Positions 9,507 through 17,945 of a stretch of 64,000 bases of DNA are shown here, in pieces. Numbering within the stretch: position 1 is the stretch's first letter; the number at the start of each line of letters is the position of its first letter. The position numbers and the translations under genes are program-made. Source of the DNA: Martelella lutilitoris (GTDB lineage: Bacteria > Pseudomonadota > Alphaproteobacteria > Rhizobiales > Rhizobiaceae); contig NZ_CP066786.1 of NCBI RefSeq assembly GCF_016598595.1, forward strand, positions 4,050,001 through 4,114,000, read 5' to 3'. Below the pieces are notes generated by a model that was not told the DNA's origin, did no database searches, and worked only from the letters and a program-made list of their open reading frames with translations.

Positions 9507-10154
9507 ATGCGCGATCTGACGCTCTATATCGGCAACAAGCGCTATTCATCCTGGTCGCTGAGGCCATGGCTAGCCATGGAGGCCTCGGGCATTCCGTTCA
9601 AGGAGGTGCTGATTCCGTTCGATTTTGCCGCCGGGAATCCGCGCTTCCGGGAGCTTTCGCCCGTCGGCATGGTACCGGTTTTGCATCACGGCAAGGCGAG
9701 GATATGGGAATCGCTTGCCATCATCGAATATGTCGCCGAACTCTATCCGGAGGCCCAACTGTGGCCTGAAGACCGGATCGAACGTGCTGCCGCCCGCGCG
9801 CTTTCAGCCGAGATGCATGCGGGCTTCCGCGCGCTGCGCGGCGCCTGCCCGATGAATTTCGGCCGCAAACCGGCTCCGCTTGCCGTCAATGACGCCGTAA
9901 AGGCCGACGTCGCGCGGATCGAGACCATGTGGCGCGACGCGCTGGAGACGTCCGGCGGGCCCTTCCTGTTCGGCCATTTCACCGCCGCCGACGCCATGTA
10001 TGCGCCGGTCGTCAACCGCTTCGAGATCTACGAGCTCGCCGATTCGACGCCGACGCTTGCCTATATGAACGCGGTGAAGAGCCTGCCCGCCTTCCAGCGC
10101 TGGCGCGATGGCGCGCTGGCCGAAAGCTGGGTTGTTCCCGAGGACGAAGTATGA
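9507..10154 (+). CDS. Glutathione S-transferase family protein
   Basis: 215 residues. The N-terminal thioredoxin-like GST domain (DLTLYIGNKRYSSWSLRPWL, then SPVGMVPVLHHG with the cis-proline, then ESLAIIEYVAELYP) is followed by an all-helical C-terminal domain with FTAADAMYAPVV. The first-strand residues are Ser rather than Cys, which fits Ser-type conjugating GSTs. The substrate is unknown. It ends about 160 bp before rpmF. Confidence 0.9.
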   Translation: MRDLTLYIGNKRYSSWSLRPWLAMEASGIPFKEVLIPFDFAAGNPRFRELSPVGMVPVLHHGKARIWESLAIIEYVAELYPEAQLWPEDRIERAAARALSAEMHAGFRALRGACPMNFGRKPAPLAVNDAVKADVARIETMWRDALETSGGPFLFGHFTAADAMYAPVVNRFEIYELADSTPTLAYMNAVKSLPAFQRWRDGALAESWVVPEDEV

Positions 10155-10199
10155 GAAATAGGCTTCCTGCCGCATGAGTCAAAAAAATGCCGCAGGGAC

Positions 10200-10228
10200 T
10201 GGTCAAACGGGCGCAAGACCTGTATAAG
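10200..10228 (+). promoter_or_regulatory. Possible rpmF promoter
   Basis: TATAAG at 10223-10228 with TGGTCA at 10200-10205, a 17-bp spacer, about 87 bp before the rpmF start. The -10 is good and the -35 weak. Confidence 0.35.
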
Positions 10229-10314
10229 CGCGCCAAATTTCATGAATTTCGAGGCTGAAATCGCGGTGGTTAACCCCGCCGGTGACCGAGCCTTGCCGAA
10301 ACTGGAGTAGTCCA

Positions 10315-10497
10315 ATGGCTGTACCGAAAAGAAAAACGACCCCGTCCAAGCGCGGTATGCGCCGTGCTGCAGACGCTCTGAAGAACCCGACCTATGTCGA
10401 GGACAAGAATTCCGGCGAACTGCGTCGCCCGCACCATATCGATCTGAAAACCGGCATGTATCGCGGCCGCCAGGTTCTGACGCCGAAGGAAGCCTGA
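10315..10497 (+). CDS. rpmF: 50S ribosomal protein L32
   Basis: A 60-residue basic protein beginning [20 protein letters not shown], the universal L32 start, and ending [16 protein letters not shown], the usual alphaproteobacterial tail. It lacks the zinc-binding cysteines of some L32 forms. The ATG at 10315 is preceded by CTGGAG. It stands as a single gene with its own terminator. Confidence 0.98.
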   Translation: MAVPKRKTTPSKRGMRRAADALKNPTYVEDKNSGELRRPHHIDLKTGMYRGRQVLTPKEA

Positions 10498-10519
10498 TCG
10501 GTTTCTTGCAGACCTTATG

Positions 10520-10549
10520 AAAAAAGCCGCCCCTCGGGGCGGCTTTTTT
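10520..10549. terminator. Bidirectional terminator between rpmF and the RidA-family gene
   Basis: A-tract, GCCGCCC stem, 4-base loop, GGGCGGC, then six T. The symmetric A and T flanks allow it to end both rpmF (+) and the convergent RidA-family gene (-). Confidence 0.92.
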
Positions 10550-10577
10550 GTGTTCCGTCGGGGACCGAACGGGTCGC

Positions 10578-10982
10578 TCAGTCAGCGGTCGGTATGCGCG
10601 CGACGACCTTGATCTCGAAATCGAAACCGGCCAGCCAGGTCACGCCGAGCGCCGTCCAGGTGGGAAAGGGCGGCGCGGGAAAGCGCTCGTTCTTGGCCGC
10701 AAGCACCGTTTCCAGCTGGTTTTCCGGGTCAGTGTGAAAGCTGGTGACATCAACGATATCGTCGAAATCGCAGCCGGCGGCCTTCAGCACATTCTCAAGG
10801 TTGGAAAAGGCAAGGCGCACCTGCGCGGCAAAGTCCGGCTCGGGTGACCCATCGGCGCGGCTGCCCACCTGGCCGGAAACATAGAGCATGTCGCCTGAGC
10901 GGACGGCCGGGGAATAGCCGTGGGCATCGTAAAGGGCATGACGGCCCTGATCCCCGGGATAGATGGCGTGACGTTTGGGCAT
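10578..10982 (-). CDS. RidA/YjgF family protein
   Basis: 134 residues with the RidA fold pattern: YSPAVRSGDMLYVSGQVG, FAAQVRLAFSNLENVLKAAG, and PTWTALGVTWLAGFDFEIKVVA. Canonical RidA proteins hydrolyse reactive imines; many paralogues act in specialised catabolism and have other substrates. The start at 10982 is supported by AAGGAG upstream. It is divergent from a TetR gene and shares an operator-rich 156-bp region with it, so it is likely the regulator's main target. Confidence 0.88.
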   Translation of the reverse strand: MPKRHAIYPGDQGRHALYDAHGYSPAVRSGDMLYVSGQVGSRADGSPEPDFAAQVRLAFSNLENVLKAAGCDFDDIVDVTSFHTDPENQLETVLAAKNERFPAPPFPTWTALGVTWLAGFDFEIKVVARIPTAD

Positions 10983-11056
10983 GGAGGAACTCCTTCTGTT
11001 TGAACGCATGGCTCGAGCGGACGGTATTTGGCTCTCGCCGCGCGACAACAAAGTGA

Positions 11057-11120
11057 TATACGTAATGTATGTGAAATAGTCGCATACACTCCGTATGTCA
11101 ATTCACATACGGAGCGTATG
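11057..11120. promoter_or_regulatory. Three tandem dyads, probable TetR operators
   Basis: Three 15-bp sites of form YATAC-N5-GTATG: 11057-11071 (TATAC, spacer GTAAT), 11083-11097 (spacer ACTCC) and 11106-11120 (spacer GGAGC). The centres are 26 and 23 bp apart. The second and third also form a larger 17-bp inverted repeat (11082-11098 with 11105-11121) with one mismatch. They lie between the RidA-family and TetR starts. Confidence 0.75.
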
Positions 11121-11138
11121 CAAAGATCGGAGTATTCG

Positions 11139-11747
11139 ATGGCCGGGATTCGTGCCGAGAAGATGGAGGCCAACAGGGCAAGGTTGATCGCGGCGGCCCG
11201 CAAGGCATTTGCCGAAAAGGGCTATGCCGCAGCCTCAATGGATGAACTGACCGCAGAGGCCGGGCTGACGCGCGGCGCGCTCTATCATAATTTCGGCGAC
11301 AAGCGCGGTCTGCTCGCCGCTGTGGTCCACCAGATCGACAGCGAGATGGCGGATCAGGCGCGAAAAAGGGCGATTGCTGCCGACACCCCGTGGGAGGCGA
11401 TGCTGACGGAGGGCATCGCCTATATCGAAATGGCGCTTGAGCCCGAGGTGCAACGGATCGTGTTGCTGGACGGCCCCGCCTTCCTCGGCGACCCGTCGCA
11501 GTGGCCAAGCCAGAACGCCTGCCTCGAAGAGACCCGAAACGCCCTCGAAAACCTGATCGCCGACGGCATCGTAAAACCCGTTGATGCCGAAGCCGCAGCA
11601 CGACTTCTGGCCGGCGCCGCACTCAACGCAGCCGCCTGGATTGCCGCCAGCGATGCGCCGGACCAAGCGCTTCCCAAGGCGATCGAGGCCTTCTCCACCC
11701 TTGCGACGGGCCTTCTGACCGACCCCGCAGAACAGGCAGGGGGATGA
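11139..11747 (+). CDS. TetR/AcrR family transcriptional regulator
   Basis: 202 residues. The N-terminal helix-turn-helix spans about residues 8-55 (ARLIAAARKAFAEKGYAAASMDELTAEAGLTRGALYHNFGDK), and the ligand-binding C-terminal domain is of TetR_C type. The ATG at 11139 has GGAG 6 bp upstream; the ATG at 11118 lies inside an operator dyad and has no ribosome site. Position and operators suggest autoregulation and control of the divergent RidA-family gene. The effector is unknown. Confidence 0.92.
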   Translation: MAGIRAEKMEANRARLIAAARKAFAEKGYAAASMDELTAEAGLTRGALYHNFGDKRGLLAAVVHQIDSEMADQARKRAIAADTPWEAMLTEGIAYIEMALEPEVQRIVLLDGPAFLGDPSQWPSQNACLEETRNALENLIADGIVKPVDAEAAARLLAGAALNAAAWIAASDAPDQALPKAIEAFSTLATGLLTDPAEQAGG

Positions 11748-11754
11748 GCGCAAG

Positions 11755-11793
11755 ACCAAAAAGCCCGCACACCGGACGAACCGGAATGCGGGC
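11755..11793 (-). terminator. Terminator for the GH94 gene
   Basis: Read on the minus strand, GCCCGCA pairs with TGCGGGC (7 bp, with inner CCGG pairing), followed by TTTTTGG. It lies about 75 bp beyond the GH94 stop and just after the convergent TetR stop. Confidence 0.6.
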
Positions 11794-11868
11794 GAAATGA
11801 ATGCGACGCACAAGGCGCGCGCATCATAACGCGGGGCCGCGCGCCGATGCCGGCCCCTCGTATTCCTG

Positions 11869-14313
11869 TCAGCCGATCACGGCCTCGACCTTTACGCCGG
11901 TAACGCCCGCAGCCGGCGGGGCGATCAGATTGCCCTCGATCGCATTGCCGTCGACGGTCAGCGCCACGTCATTGCCGGGGCCCTTGCGGATGACGGCGAT
12001 GTCGTAGGTGACGCCGCGCCAGGTGCGCTTTACTGAAAAGCCGGTCCACCGTTCCGGGATCACAGGCGCGACGCGCAGGCCCTCATATTCCGGACGGATG
12101 CCGAGAATGAACTGGGTCGCGGCATAATAGTTCCAGGCCGCCGTCCCCGTCAGCCAGGAGTTCTTGGCCTCGCCGTGGCGGGTCGCATCGCGGCCGGCGA
12201 TCATCTGGGCATAGACATAGGGCTCCAGCCGGTGCGTATCGGAAATGCCCTCGCGCGCCGACGGATTGATGCGGGTGTAATAGTCAAACGCCGCATCGCC
12301 ATTGCCAAGTACGGTCTCTCCGATCACCACCCAGGGATTGTTGTGGCAGAAGATGCCGGCATTTTCCTTGTAGCCCGGCGGATAGGTCGAGATCTCGCCA
12401 TACTCGATATAATATTTGGTATAGGCCGGCTGCAGCACGACGATGCCATGCGGCGTCGCCAGATGTTTCGCCACCGAATCGAGCGCCTTGCGGGCCTTGC
12501 CATCTTCCACGCCGACGCCGGCGAGCGTGCAGAAGCCCTGGCTTTCGATATAGATCTTGCCTTCCACGTTTTCTTTGGAGCCGATCGGTCGGCCGAAATC
12601 GTCATAGGCGCGGATGAACCACTCGCCGTCCCAGCCATGTTCGCGGATCGTCGCGTCCATGTCCTTCGACACCTTTGCATAGAAGTCGGCGTCCTCGGCC
12701 TTGCCGGTTTCCTTCGCGATATCGGACAGTTCCTTCGCCGAGAGCACCATCAGGCCGGCAATGAACACGCTTTCGGCAACCTTGCCATCCTTGCTGGTCG
12801 TGGTCTGGAAGCTCTCGCCGGGCGTGTCGGAGAAGCAGTTGAGGTTGAGGCAATCGTTCCAGTCGGCGCGGCCTATGAGCGGCAGGCCGTGCGGGCCGAT
12901 GCGGTCGAGCGCATATTGCATGGAGCGCTGAAGGTGCACATAAAGCGGCTCTTCCGTGCCGGGCTTGTTGTCGAACACGACGGGCTCTTCAAGGATCGAG
13001 AAATCGCCGGTTTCCTTCAGATAAGCGGCAACGCCGATGATCAGCCAGTGCGGATCGTCGTTGAAGTCGCCGCCAATGTCGTTATTGCCCTTCTTCGTCA
13101 GCGGCTGGTACTGGTGATAGGCGCCGCCGGAGGACAACTGTGTTGCGGCGATATCGAGAATGCGTTCGCGCGCACGCGCCGGCACCATATGGACGAAGCC
13201 GAGCAGGTCCTGGTTGGAATCGCGGAAGCCGAGGCCCCGGCCGATGCCGCTTTCGAAGGAAGACGCCGAGCGTGACATGTTGAACGTCGCCATGCACTGA
13301 TAGGCGTTCCAGATATTGACCATGCGATCGGTATGGATATCGGGCGTTTCGGCCTGATAGACGCCGAGCAGATCGTCCCAGTGTTTTGCAAGCGCCGCAA
13401 AGGCCGCCTCCACGTTTTCGACGTCGAGATACTTGTCGATGACGGGCTTCACCGTCTTCTTGTTGATCGTCTGCGAACCGGGCGGGTCGAACTTTTCGTC
13501 CTTGTCGTTTTCGTGATAGCCAAGGACGAAAACCACCTGTCGGGTTTCGCCGGGCTGAAGCGTCATCTTCACATGGTGCGAGCCCATCGGCGACCAGCCA
13601 TGGGCAACCGAATTGCGCGACTTGCCTTCGGCAACGGCAACAGGCTTGTCCCAGCCGCGCCAGGGGCCGAGGAATTCCTCGCGGGCGGTATCGTAACCGG
13701 CGAGTTTCTCCGAGCAGGCGAAATAGGCGAAATGATTGCGGCGCTCGCGATATTCGGTTTTGTGGTAGATGACCTCGTCTTCGACCTCGACCTGACCGGT
13801 CGACAGGTTACGCTGGAAATTGCTCTGGTCATCCAGCGCATCCCACAGGCAGAATTCGACCGAGGAAAACAGCGAGATATCGGCGGGCACGAGACGCTCA
13901 TTGGTGACGGTCAGCTGCCAGATTTCCAGCGTCTCGCCAAGGGGCACGAAATAGCGGTTCGACACGCGGATGCCGTTGCGCTTCGAACCGATCGTCGAAT
14001 AGCCCATGCCGTGGCGGCAGGTAAAATCCTCGACCTCCGACTGAGTCGGCATCCAGGTCGGCGACCAGAAATCGCCATCCTCATTGTCGCGGACATAGAC
14101 GTAACGGCCGCCATTGTCATACGGCACATTGTTGTAGCGGCCGCGGGTGAGGCGGCGCAGGCGCGCATCGCGGTAGTAGGAGTAGCCGCCGGCGGTGCCC
14201 GACAGGATGCCGAAATAGCCCTCGCAGCCGATATAGTTGATCCACGGATAGGGCGTATCAGGGCGTGTGATCACATATTCGCGCGCGGCGTCGTCGAAAA
14301 AACCGTATTTCAT
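11869..14313 (-). CDS. GH94 glycoside phosphorylase (cellobiose phosphorylase-like)
   Basis: 814 residues, cytoplasmic (no signal peptide), matching the size of cellobiose phosphorylases. It begins with the typical [16 protein letters not shown] and [16 protein letters not shown] segments; the catalytic (alpha/alpha)6 barrel carries [11 protein letters not shown] at about 480-490 with the general-acid Asp. Also typical are [33 protein letters not shown], and [10 protein letters not shown] near the end. These enzymes phosphorolyse a beta-linked disaccharide to a sugar-1-phosphate plus a free sugar. Cellobiose is the best guess, but related disaccharides cannot be excluded. It is monocistronic, with no adjacent transporter on its strand. 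Confidence 0.9.
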   Translation of the reverse strand: MKYGFFDDAAREYVITRPDTPYPWINYIGCEGYFGILSGTAGGYSYYRDARLRRLTRGRYNNVPYDNGGRYVYVRDNEDGDFWSPTWMPTQSEVEDFTCRHGMGYSTIGSKRNGIRVSNRYFVPLGETLEIWQLTVTNERLVPADISLFSSVEFCLWDALDDQSNFQRNLSTGQVEVEDEVIYHKTEYRERRNHFAYFACSEKLAGYDTAREEFLGPWRGWDKPVAVAEGKSRNSVAHGWSPMGSHHVKMTLQPGETRQVVFVLGYHENDKDEKFDPPGSQTINKKTVKPVIDKYLDVENVEAAFAALAKHWDDLLGVYQAETPDIHTDRMVNIWNAYQCMATFNMSRSASSFESGIGRGLGFRDSNQDLLGFVHMVPARARERILDIAATQLSSGGAYHQYQPLTKKGNNDIGGDFNDDPHWLIIGVAAYLKETGDFSILEEPVVFDNKPGTEEPLYVHLQRSMQYALDRIGPHGLPLIGRADWNDCLNLNCFSDTPGESFQTTTSKDGKVAESVFIAGLMVLSAKELSDIAKETGKAEDADFYAKVSKDMDATIREHGWDGEWFIRAYDDFGRPIGSKENVEGKIYIESQGFCTLAGVGVEDGKARKALDSVAKHLATPHGIVVLQPAYTKYYIEYGEISTYPPGYKENAGIFCHNNPWVVIGETVLGNGDAAFDYYTRINPSAREGISDTHRLEPYVYAQMIAGRDATRHGEAKNSWLTGTAAWNYYAATQFILGIRPEYEGLRVAPVIPERWTGFSVKRTWRGVTYDIAVIRKGPGNDVALTVDGNAIEGNLIAPPAAGVTGVKVEAVIG

Positions 14314-14825
14314 TTTTGAAATCCCATCCTTGGTGCAGGCTTACCGTATCGTTTCAGATCGGACAGCCCTCGTTCCTCCAGCGCAGACTTCCTAGCACAG
14401 AAAACAGGACACCAAAAGCCGGAGATCGCGATTAATCGCATAAAATGGTATCCCAAAGCGCTTTAAACGTCTGATATTTACCTTTATGCCAAAACCTCAA
14501 GCGCATGTGACATGACGTGACTTCGATGCCATGTCGCTCTTTTTTGACTTGAACACCCCTAATCTGACCGAAAATCTGTAACGTTGCAGCAAATGCCGCC
14601 CCAGCATTTTCGACGGATTTCCGGAAACTGTTGCACGGGTTACGACAGGCCCGACGCCGCCTTTCGCCACACCGGCGGCGCACGCTGTTGCAAAACCTCT
14701 CCTGCCATGCGCCAAAGCGCAGGCCTGAAGGCCATCGACCGCGCTTTCCCGATTGACAATCGAAGCCGGCCTGGTCCAGCTTCTTCGCGACCGCAAAGTC
14801 CTTTAAAAACCATGAGTGGGGAAAG
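14314..14825. promoter_or_regulatory. 512-bp divergent intergenic region with two palindromes
   Basis: No gene was seen. Near the GH94 side lie a perfect 12-bp palindrome GCGATTAATCGC (14428-14439) and AAAGCGCTTT (14455-14464), the latter with the central-CG form common in LacI-family operators. These could control GH94. The TRAP side shows no convincing promoter, only the ribosome site GGGGAAAG before the binding-protein gene. Confidence 0.4.
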
Positions 14826-15842
14826 ATGAAGATCATGCTGAGATCGGCAAGCGTGCTCGCGGGCGCGCTGTTCATAGGCCAGGCGGCAAGCGCCGAGACG
14901 CTGACGGTCGCCAACTGGCTGCCGCCGTCGCACCCGCTGGTGGCCGATGTGATCGCGCCTTTCGCGGCCTCGATCTCCGAGGCGACCGACGGACGGGTGA
15001 CGGCCAGCATTCTGCCGGCGCCGCTCGGACCGCCGCCAGCCCAGTACGATCTCGCCGTCAACGGCGTCGCCGATATCACCTTCGGCGTGCAGGGCTATAA
15101 TCCCGGTCGGTTCCGCACCACGAACCTCGCCGAAATCCCGTTCTGGGGCGATACGGCGGAGGAGACCTCGGTCGCCTACTGGCGCACCTGGGACAGCCTG
15201 CTGAAGGAAGCCGGCGAATATGACGACGTGCATGTGCTCGCTGTCTTCACCCACGGCCCCGGCCAGGTGTTCATGAAGGGCGGAGACCTTTCCGAGCTTT
15301 CGACGATCGACGGCGCGAAGATCCGCGTCGGCGGCGGCATTGTCCACGAACTGGTGAGCGCGCTCGGCGGCGTTCCGGTCGAGGGCCCCTCCTCGCAGAC
15401 CTACGAGCTGCTGTCGCAGGGCGTCGCCGACGGCATCACCTTCCCTTACGAATCCGTCAACTTCTTCGGGCTGACGGATCTGGTCGACCAGGCAATGGTG
15501 ATCCCCGGCGGGCTCTACAACACCTCCTTCTTCGTGGTGATGAACAAGGACACCTGGGAAGGGCTCTCGCCCGAAGACCAGGCCGCGATCAACAGCGTCT
15601 CCGGCGAAGCGCTGGCGCGGCTTGCGGGCAAGGCCTGGGACGCGGCTGATGCGGCCGGCTTCGAGGCCATGCAGGGCAAGGTGACCTTCCACGACGCAAC
15701 GCCCGAACAGGTTGACGAGATCAGCCAGAAGGTCGCGCCCGTGGTCGAAGCCAAGCTTGCCGAGGTCGATGCCGCCGGCATTCCCTCCGACAAGGCCGTT
15801 GCGATGATGAAGGAAAATATCGAAGCATTGCAGGCTGAATGA
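14826..15842 (+). CDS. TRAP transporter periplasmic solute-binding protein (DctP family)
   Basis: 338 residues with a signal peptide (cleavage probably after AASA). A DctP-type binding protein: LTVANWLPPSHPLVADVIAPFA, the GAKIRVGG strand with the carboxylate-binding Arg, and a GVADGITFPYES region. It captures the substrate, usually an organic acid, for the DctQ/DctM subunits that follow. Its stop overlaps the next start as ATGA. The substrate is not readable from sequence. Confidence 0.92.
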   Translation: MKIMLRSASVLAGALFIGQAASAETLTVANWLPPSHPLVADVIAPFAASISEATDGRVTASILPAPLGPPPAQYDLAVNGVADITFGVQGYNPGRFRTTNLAEIPFWGDTAEETSVAYWRTWDSLLKEAGEYDDVHVLAVFTHGPGQVFMKGGDLSELSTIDGAKIRVGGGIVHELVSALGGVPVEGPSSQTYELLSQGVADGITFPYESVNFFGLTDLVDQAMVIPGGLYNTSFFVVMNKDTWEGLSPEDQAAINSVSGEALARLAGKAWDAADAAGFEAMQGKVTFHDATPEQVDEISQKVAPVVEAKLAEVDAAGIPSDKAVAMMKENIEALQAE

Positions 15843-16354
15843 GCGACGCAGACCTTGTTTCCGAACGCGCGGGCGCCGCGAGCCCTCTGGCTCGCGGCCT
15901 TCGCATTGTTCTGAGCATAACCGCCGGCGCGCTGCTGATGGCGTTGATGGGCCTCACCGTCATCGATGTGATCGGCCGCTATGTCCTTAATGCCCCGATC
16001 AGGGGCGCCGCGGAACTCTCCGAACTGCTGCTGGTTTCCCTCGTCTATCTCGGCCTGCCGGCCGTCTGTCTTGACGGCGGCCATGTCACGGTCGATCTGG
16101 TCACCAAATCGCTGCCACGCTGGAGCGAGCGGGCACGCCTGTTCGTCACCGGCCTCGTCTCTTCCGGCGTCCTCGGTATCATCGCCTGGCGGCTTTATGC
16201 CTATGGCGCGCAGGTCGGCGGCTATAATCTCGTCACCAATTCGCTGCGCCTTCCCGTCGCCCCCGTCGTCTGGTTCTGCGCGGTCTTTGCCGGCATCTCG
16301 GCGCTCATCACGCTTGTGCTGGCGCTTGCCGCGCTATTCAAGAGAATGAAATGA
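15839..16354 (+). CDS. TRAP transporter small permease subunit (DctQ family)
   Basis: 171 residues with four predicted membrane helices and the DctQ signature: VIDVIGRYVLNAPIRGAAELSELLL in the first part, then VCLDGGHVTVDLV. It partners the large permease to form the Na+-coupled importer. ATGA overlaps at both ends show tight coupling in the three-gene operon. Confidence 0.93.
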   Translation: MSDADLVSERAGAASPLARGLRIVLSITAGALLMALMGLTVIDVIGRYVLNAPIRGAAELSELLLVSLVYLGLPAVCLDGGHVTVDLVTKSLPRWSERARLFVTGLVSSGVLGIIAWRLYAYGAQVGGYNLVTNSLRLPVAPVVWFCAVFAGISALITLVLALAALFKRMK

Positions 16355-17640
16355 TCGAGTGGCCCATCGGAATTGCGGTGCTGATCGCGCTGCTCCTCGT
16401 CGGCATGCCGATCGCCTTTTCGCTGACGCTTGTCGGCATTATCGGCACTGCATCGATCATCGGGCTGAAGCCCTCATTCGCGCTGCTCGGCGCCACCTTC
16501 TTCGACAATGGCCGCTCCTACACGCTGACGGTGATGCCCCTTTTCCTGCTGATGGGCAATTTCGTCGTCCAGTCCGGCATTGCCCGCGAGCTCTATGACA
16601 GCGCCCATGCCTGGCTGAGACACAGAAAGGGCGGGCTGGCGCTGGCGACGGTTGCGGCCTGCGGCGGGTTCTCCTCCGTCTGCGGCTCGTCGCTTGCTAC
16701 GGCTGCCACCATGTCGAAGATCGCCCTGCCCTCCATGCGCCGCTTCGGCTATCCCGACAGCCTCGCCACCGCCTCGATTGCCGCCGGCGGCACGCTCGGC
16801 ATCCTGATCCCGCCCTCGGTCATTCTGGTATTCTACGGCATCATGACGCAGCAGAATATCGGCAAGCTGTTCATGGCCGGCATTCTGCCCGGCCTCCTCG
16901 GCATTTTGGGCTACGCGATCGCGGTGATGATCTCGGTGCGCCTTTCAAAGCAGGACCTACCGGCGGAGCCGAAACTCCCGCTGAAGCAGCGGTTTCTGGC
17001 GCTGAAGGGCACGGCGGGCGCGCTCCTGCTTTTTGTCTTCGTCATGGGCGGCATCTATATCGGCATCTTCACGCCGACGGAAAGCGCCGGCATGGGCGCC
17101 TTCGGCGCCTTCCTGCTCGCGCTGCTCTCCGGCCGGCTGAAACTCTCGGACCTCGGCGACATTCTCTATTCCACCGCCAAGACCACGGCGATGATGTTCT
17201 TCATCCTGTTCGGCGCGCTGACCTTCACCAATTATGTCAACCTGTCGGGCATGACGGCCGATATCCAATCGGCGCTTTCCATGTTCGGCGACGGGCCTTA
17301 CGCCACCATCATCGCCATCCTGATCGTCTATCTCCTGCTCGGTTGCGTGCTGGAAGGGCTTTCGATGATCACGCTGACCGTGCCGATCTTCTACCCGATC
17401 GTGGCGGCACAGGGCTTCGACCTGATCTGGTTCGGTATCTTCGTCGTCGTCATCACGGAAGTGAGCTACATCACGCCTCCGGTCGGCATGAACGCCTTCG
17501 TGCTCAACACGGTGGTGCGCGATGTCAGCCTCAGGACCATCTTCTCCGGCCTCCTCCCCTTCGTCGCCATGGACATCGTCCGCATCGCCCTGCTGATCGC
17601 CTTCCCGGCGATCGCGCTCGCCATACCGTCGATGATGTGA
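16351..17640 (+). CDS. TRAP transporter large permease subunit (DctM family)
   Basis: 429 residues, about a dozen membrane helices. DctM signatures: PLFLLMGNFVVQSGIARELYDSAHAWL, ACGGFSSVCGSSLATAATMSKIALP, AAGGTLGILIPPS, and ITPPVGMNAFVLN near the end. It is the substrate-translocating subunit of the complete TRAP system encoded at 14826-17640. It is distinct from the second TRAP system near 38-40 kb. Confidence 0.95.
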   Translation: MIEWPIGIAVLIALLLVGMPIAFSLTLVGIIGTASIIGLKPSFALLGATFFDNGRSYTLTVMPLFLLMGNFVVQSGIARELYDSAHAWLRHRKGGLALATVAACGGFSSVCGSSLATAATMSKIALPSMRRFGYPDSLATASIAAGGTLGILIPPSVILVFYGIMTQQNIGKLFMAGILPGLLGILGYAIAVMISVRLSKQDLPAEPKLPLKQRFLALKGTAGALLLFVFVMGGIYIGIFTPTESAGMGAFGAFLLALLSGRLKLSDLGDILYSTAKTTAMMFFILFGALTFTNYVNLSGMTADIQSALSMFGDGPYATIIAILIVYLLLGCVLEGLSMITLTVPIFYPIVAAQGFDLIWFGIFVVVITEVSYITPPVGMNAFVLNTVVRDVSLRTIFSGLLPFVAMDIVRIALLIAFPAIALAIPSMM

Positions 17641-17945
17641 TCGGTTTGCGCCGCCGCCCCTGACACGCGCCTTTGAAAGTTGCCCTGCGCAGGCCGGATT
17701 TTTGGGACGAGGCAGCATGCTCGAAATCGACGCCGGCGCTCGCCGACAAGGCGGCGGGAAAAGCCGAACCTCATTTATCTCGGCCGTTCCGATTTCTCAG
17801 GCCACTTCCCATCTAGATTTTCGCCCGCACGGCGGCTAGGATCATTTTCGTTTGGACAAGTTTATTTTTCGGGAAATCTTTTTTATCCCCTAGGGTTCGC
17901 CTCACTTTTTGCCTACAGAGCGCCTTGAAAAAACAACGGGCTGAT
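17641..17945. other. Intergenic region before the BY-kinase gene
   Basis: About 300 bp without a gene. The last 100 bp are AT-rich relative to the surroundings (TTTATTTTTCGGGAAATC, CTTTTTTATCC) and probably hold the promoter of the kinase gene, but no well-spaced -35/-10 pair is evident. Confidence 0.4.

Noticed and set aside
17680..17928. 82-codon open frame between the TRAP operon and the BY-kinase
   Set aside because: No ribosome site and composition unlike neighbouring genes; most likely leader DNA.
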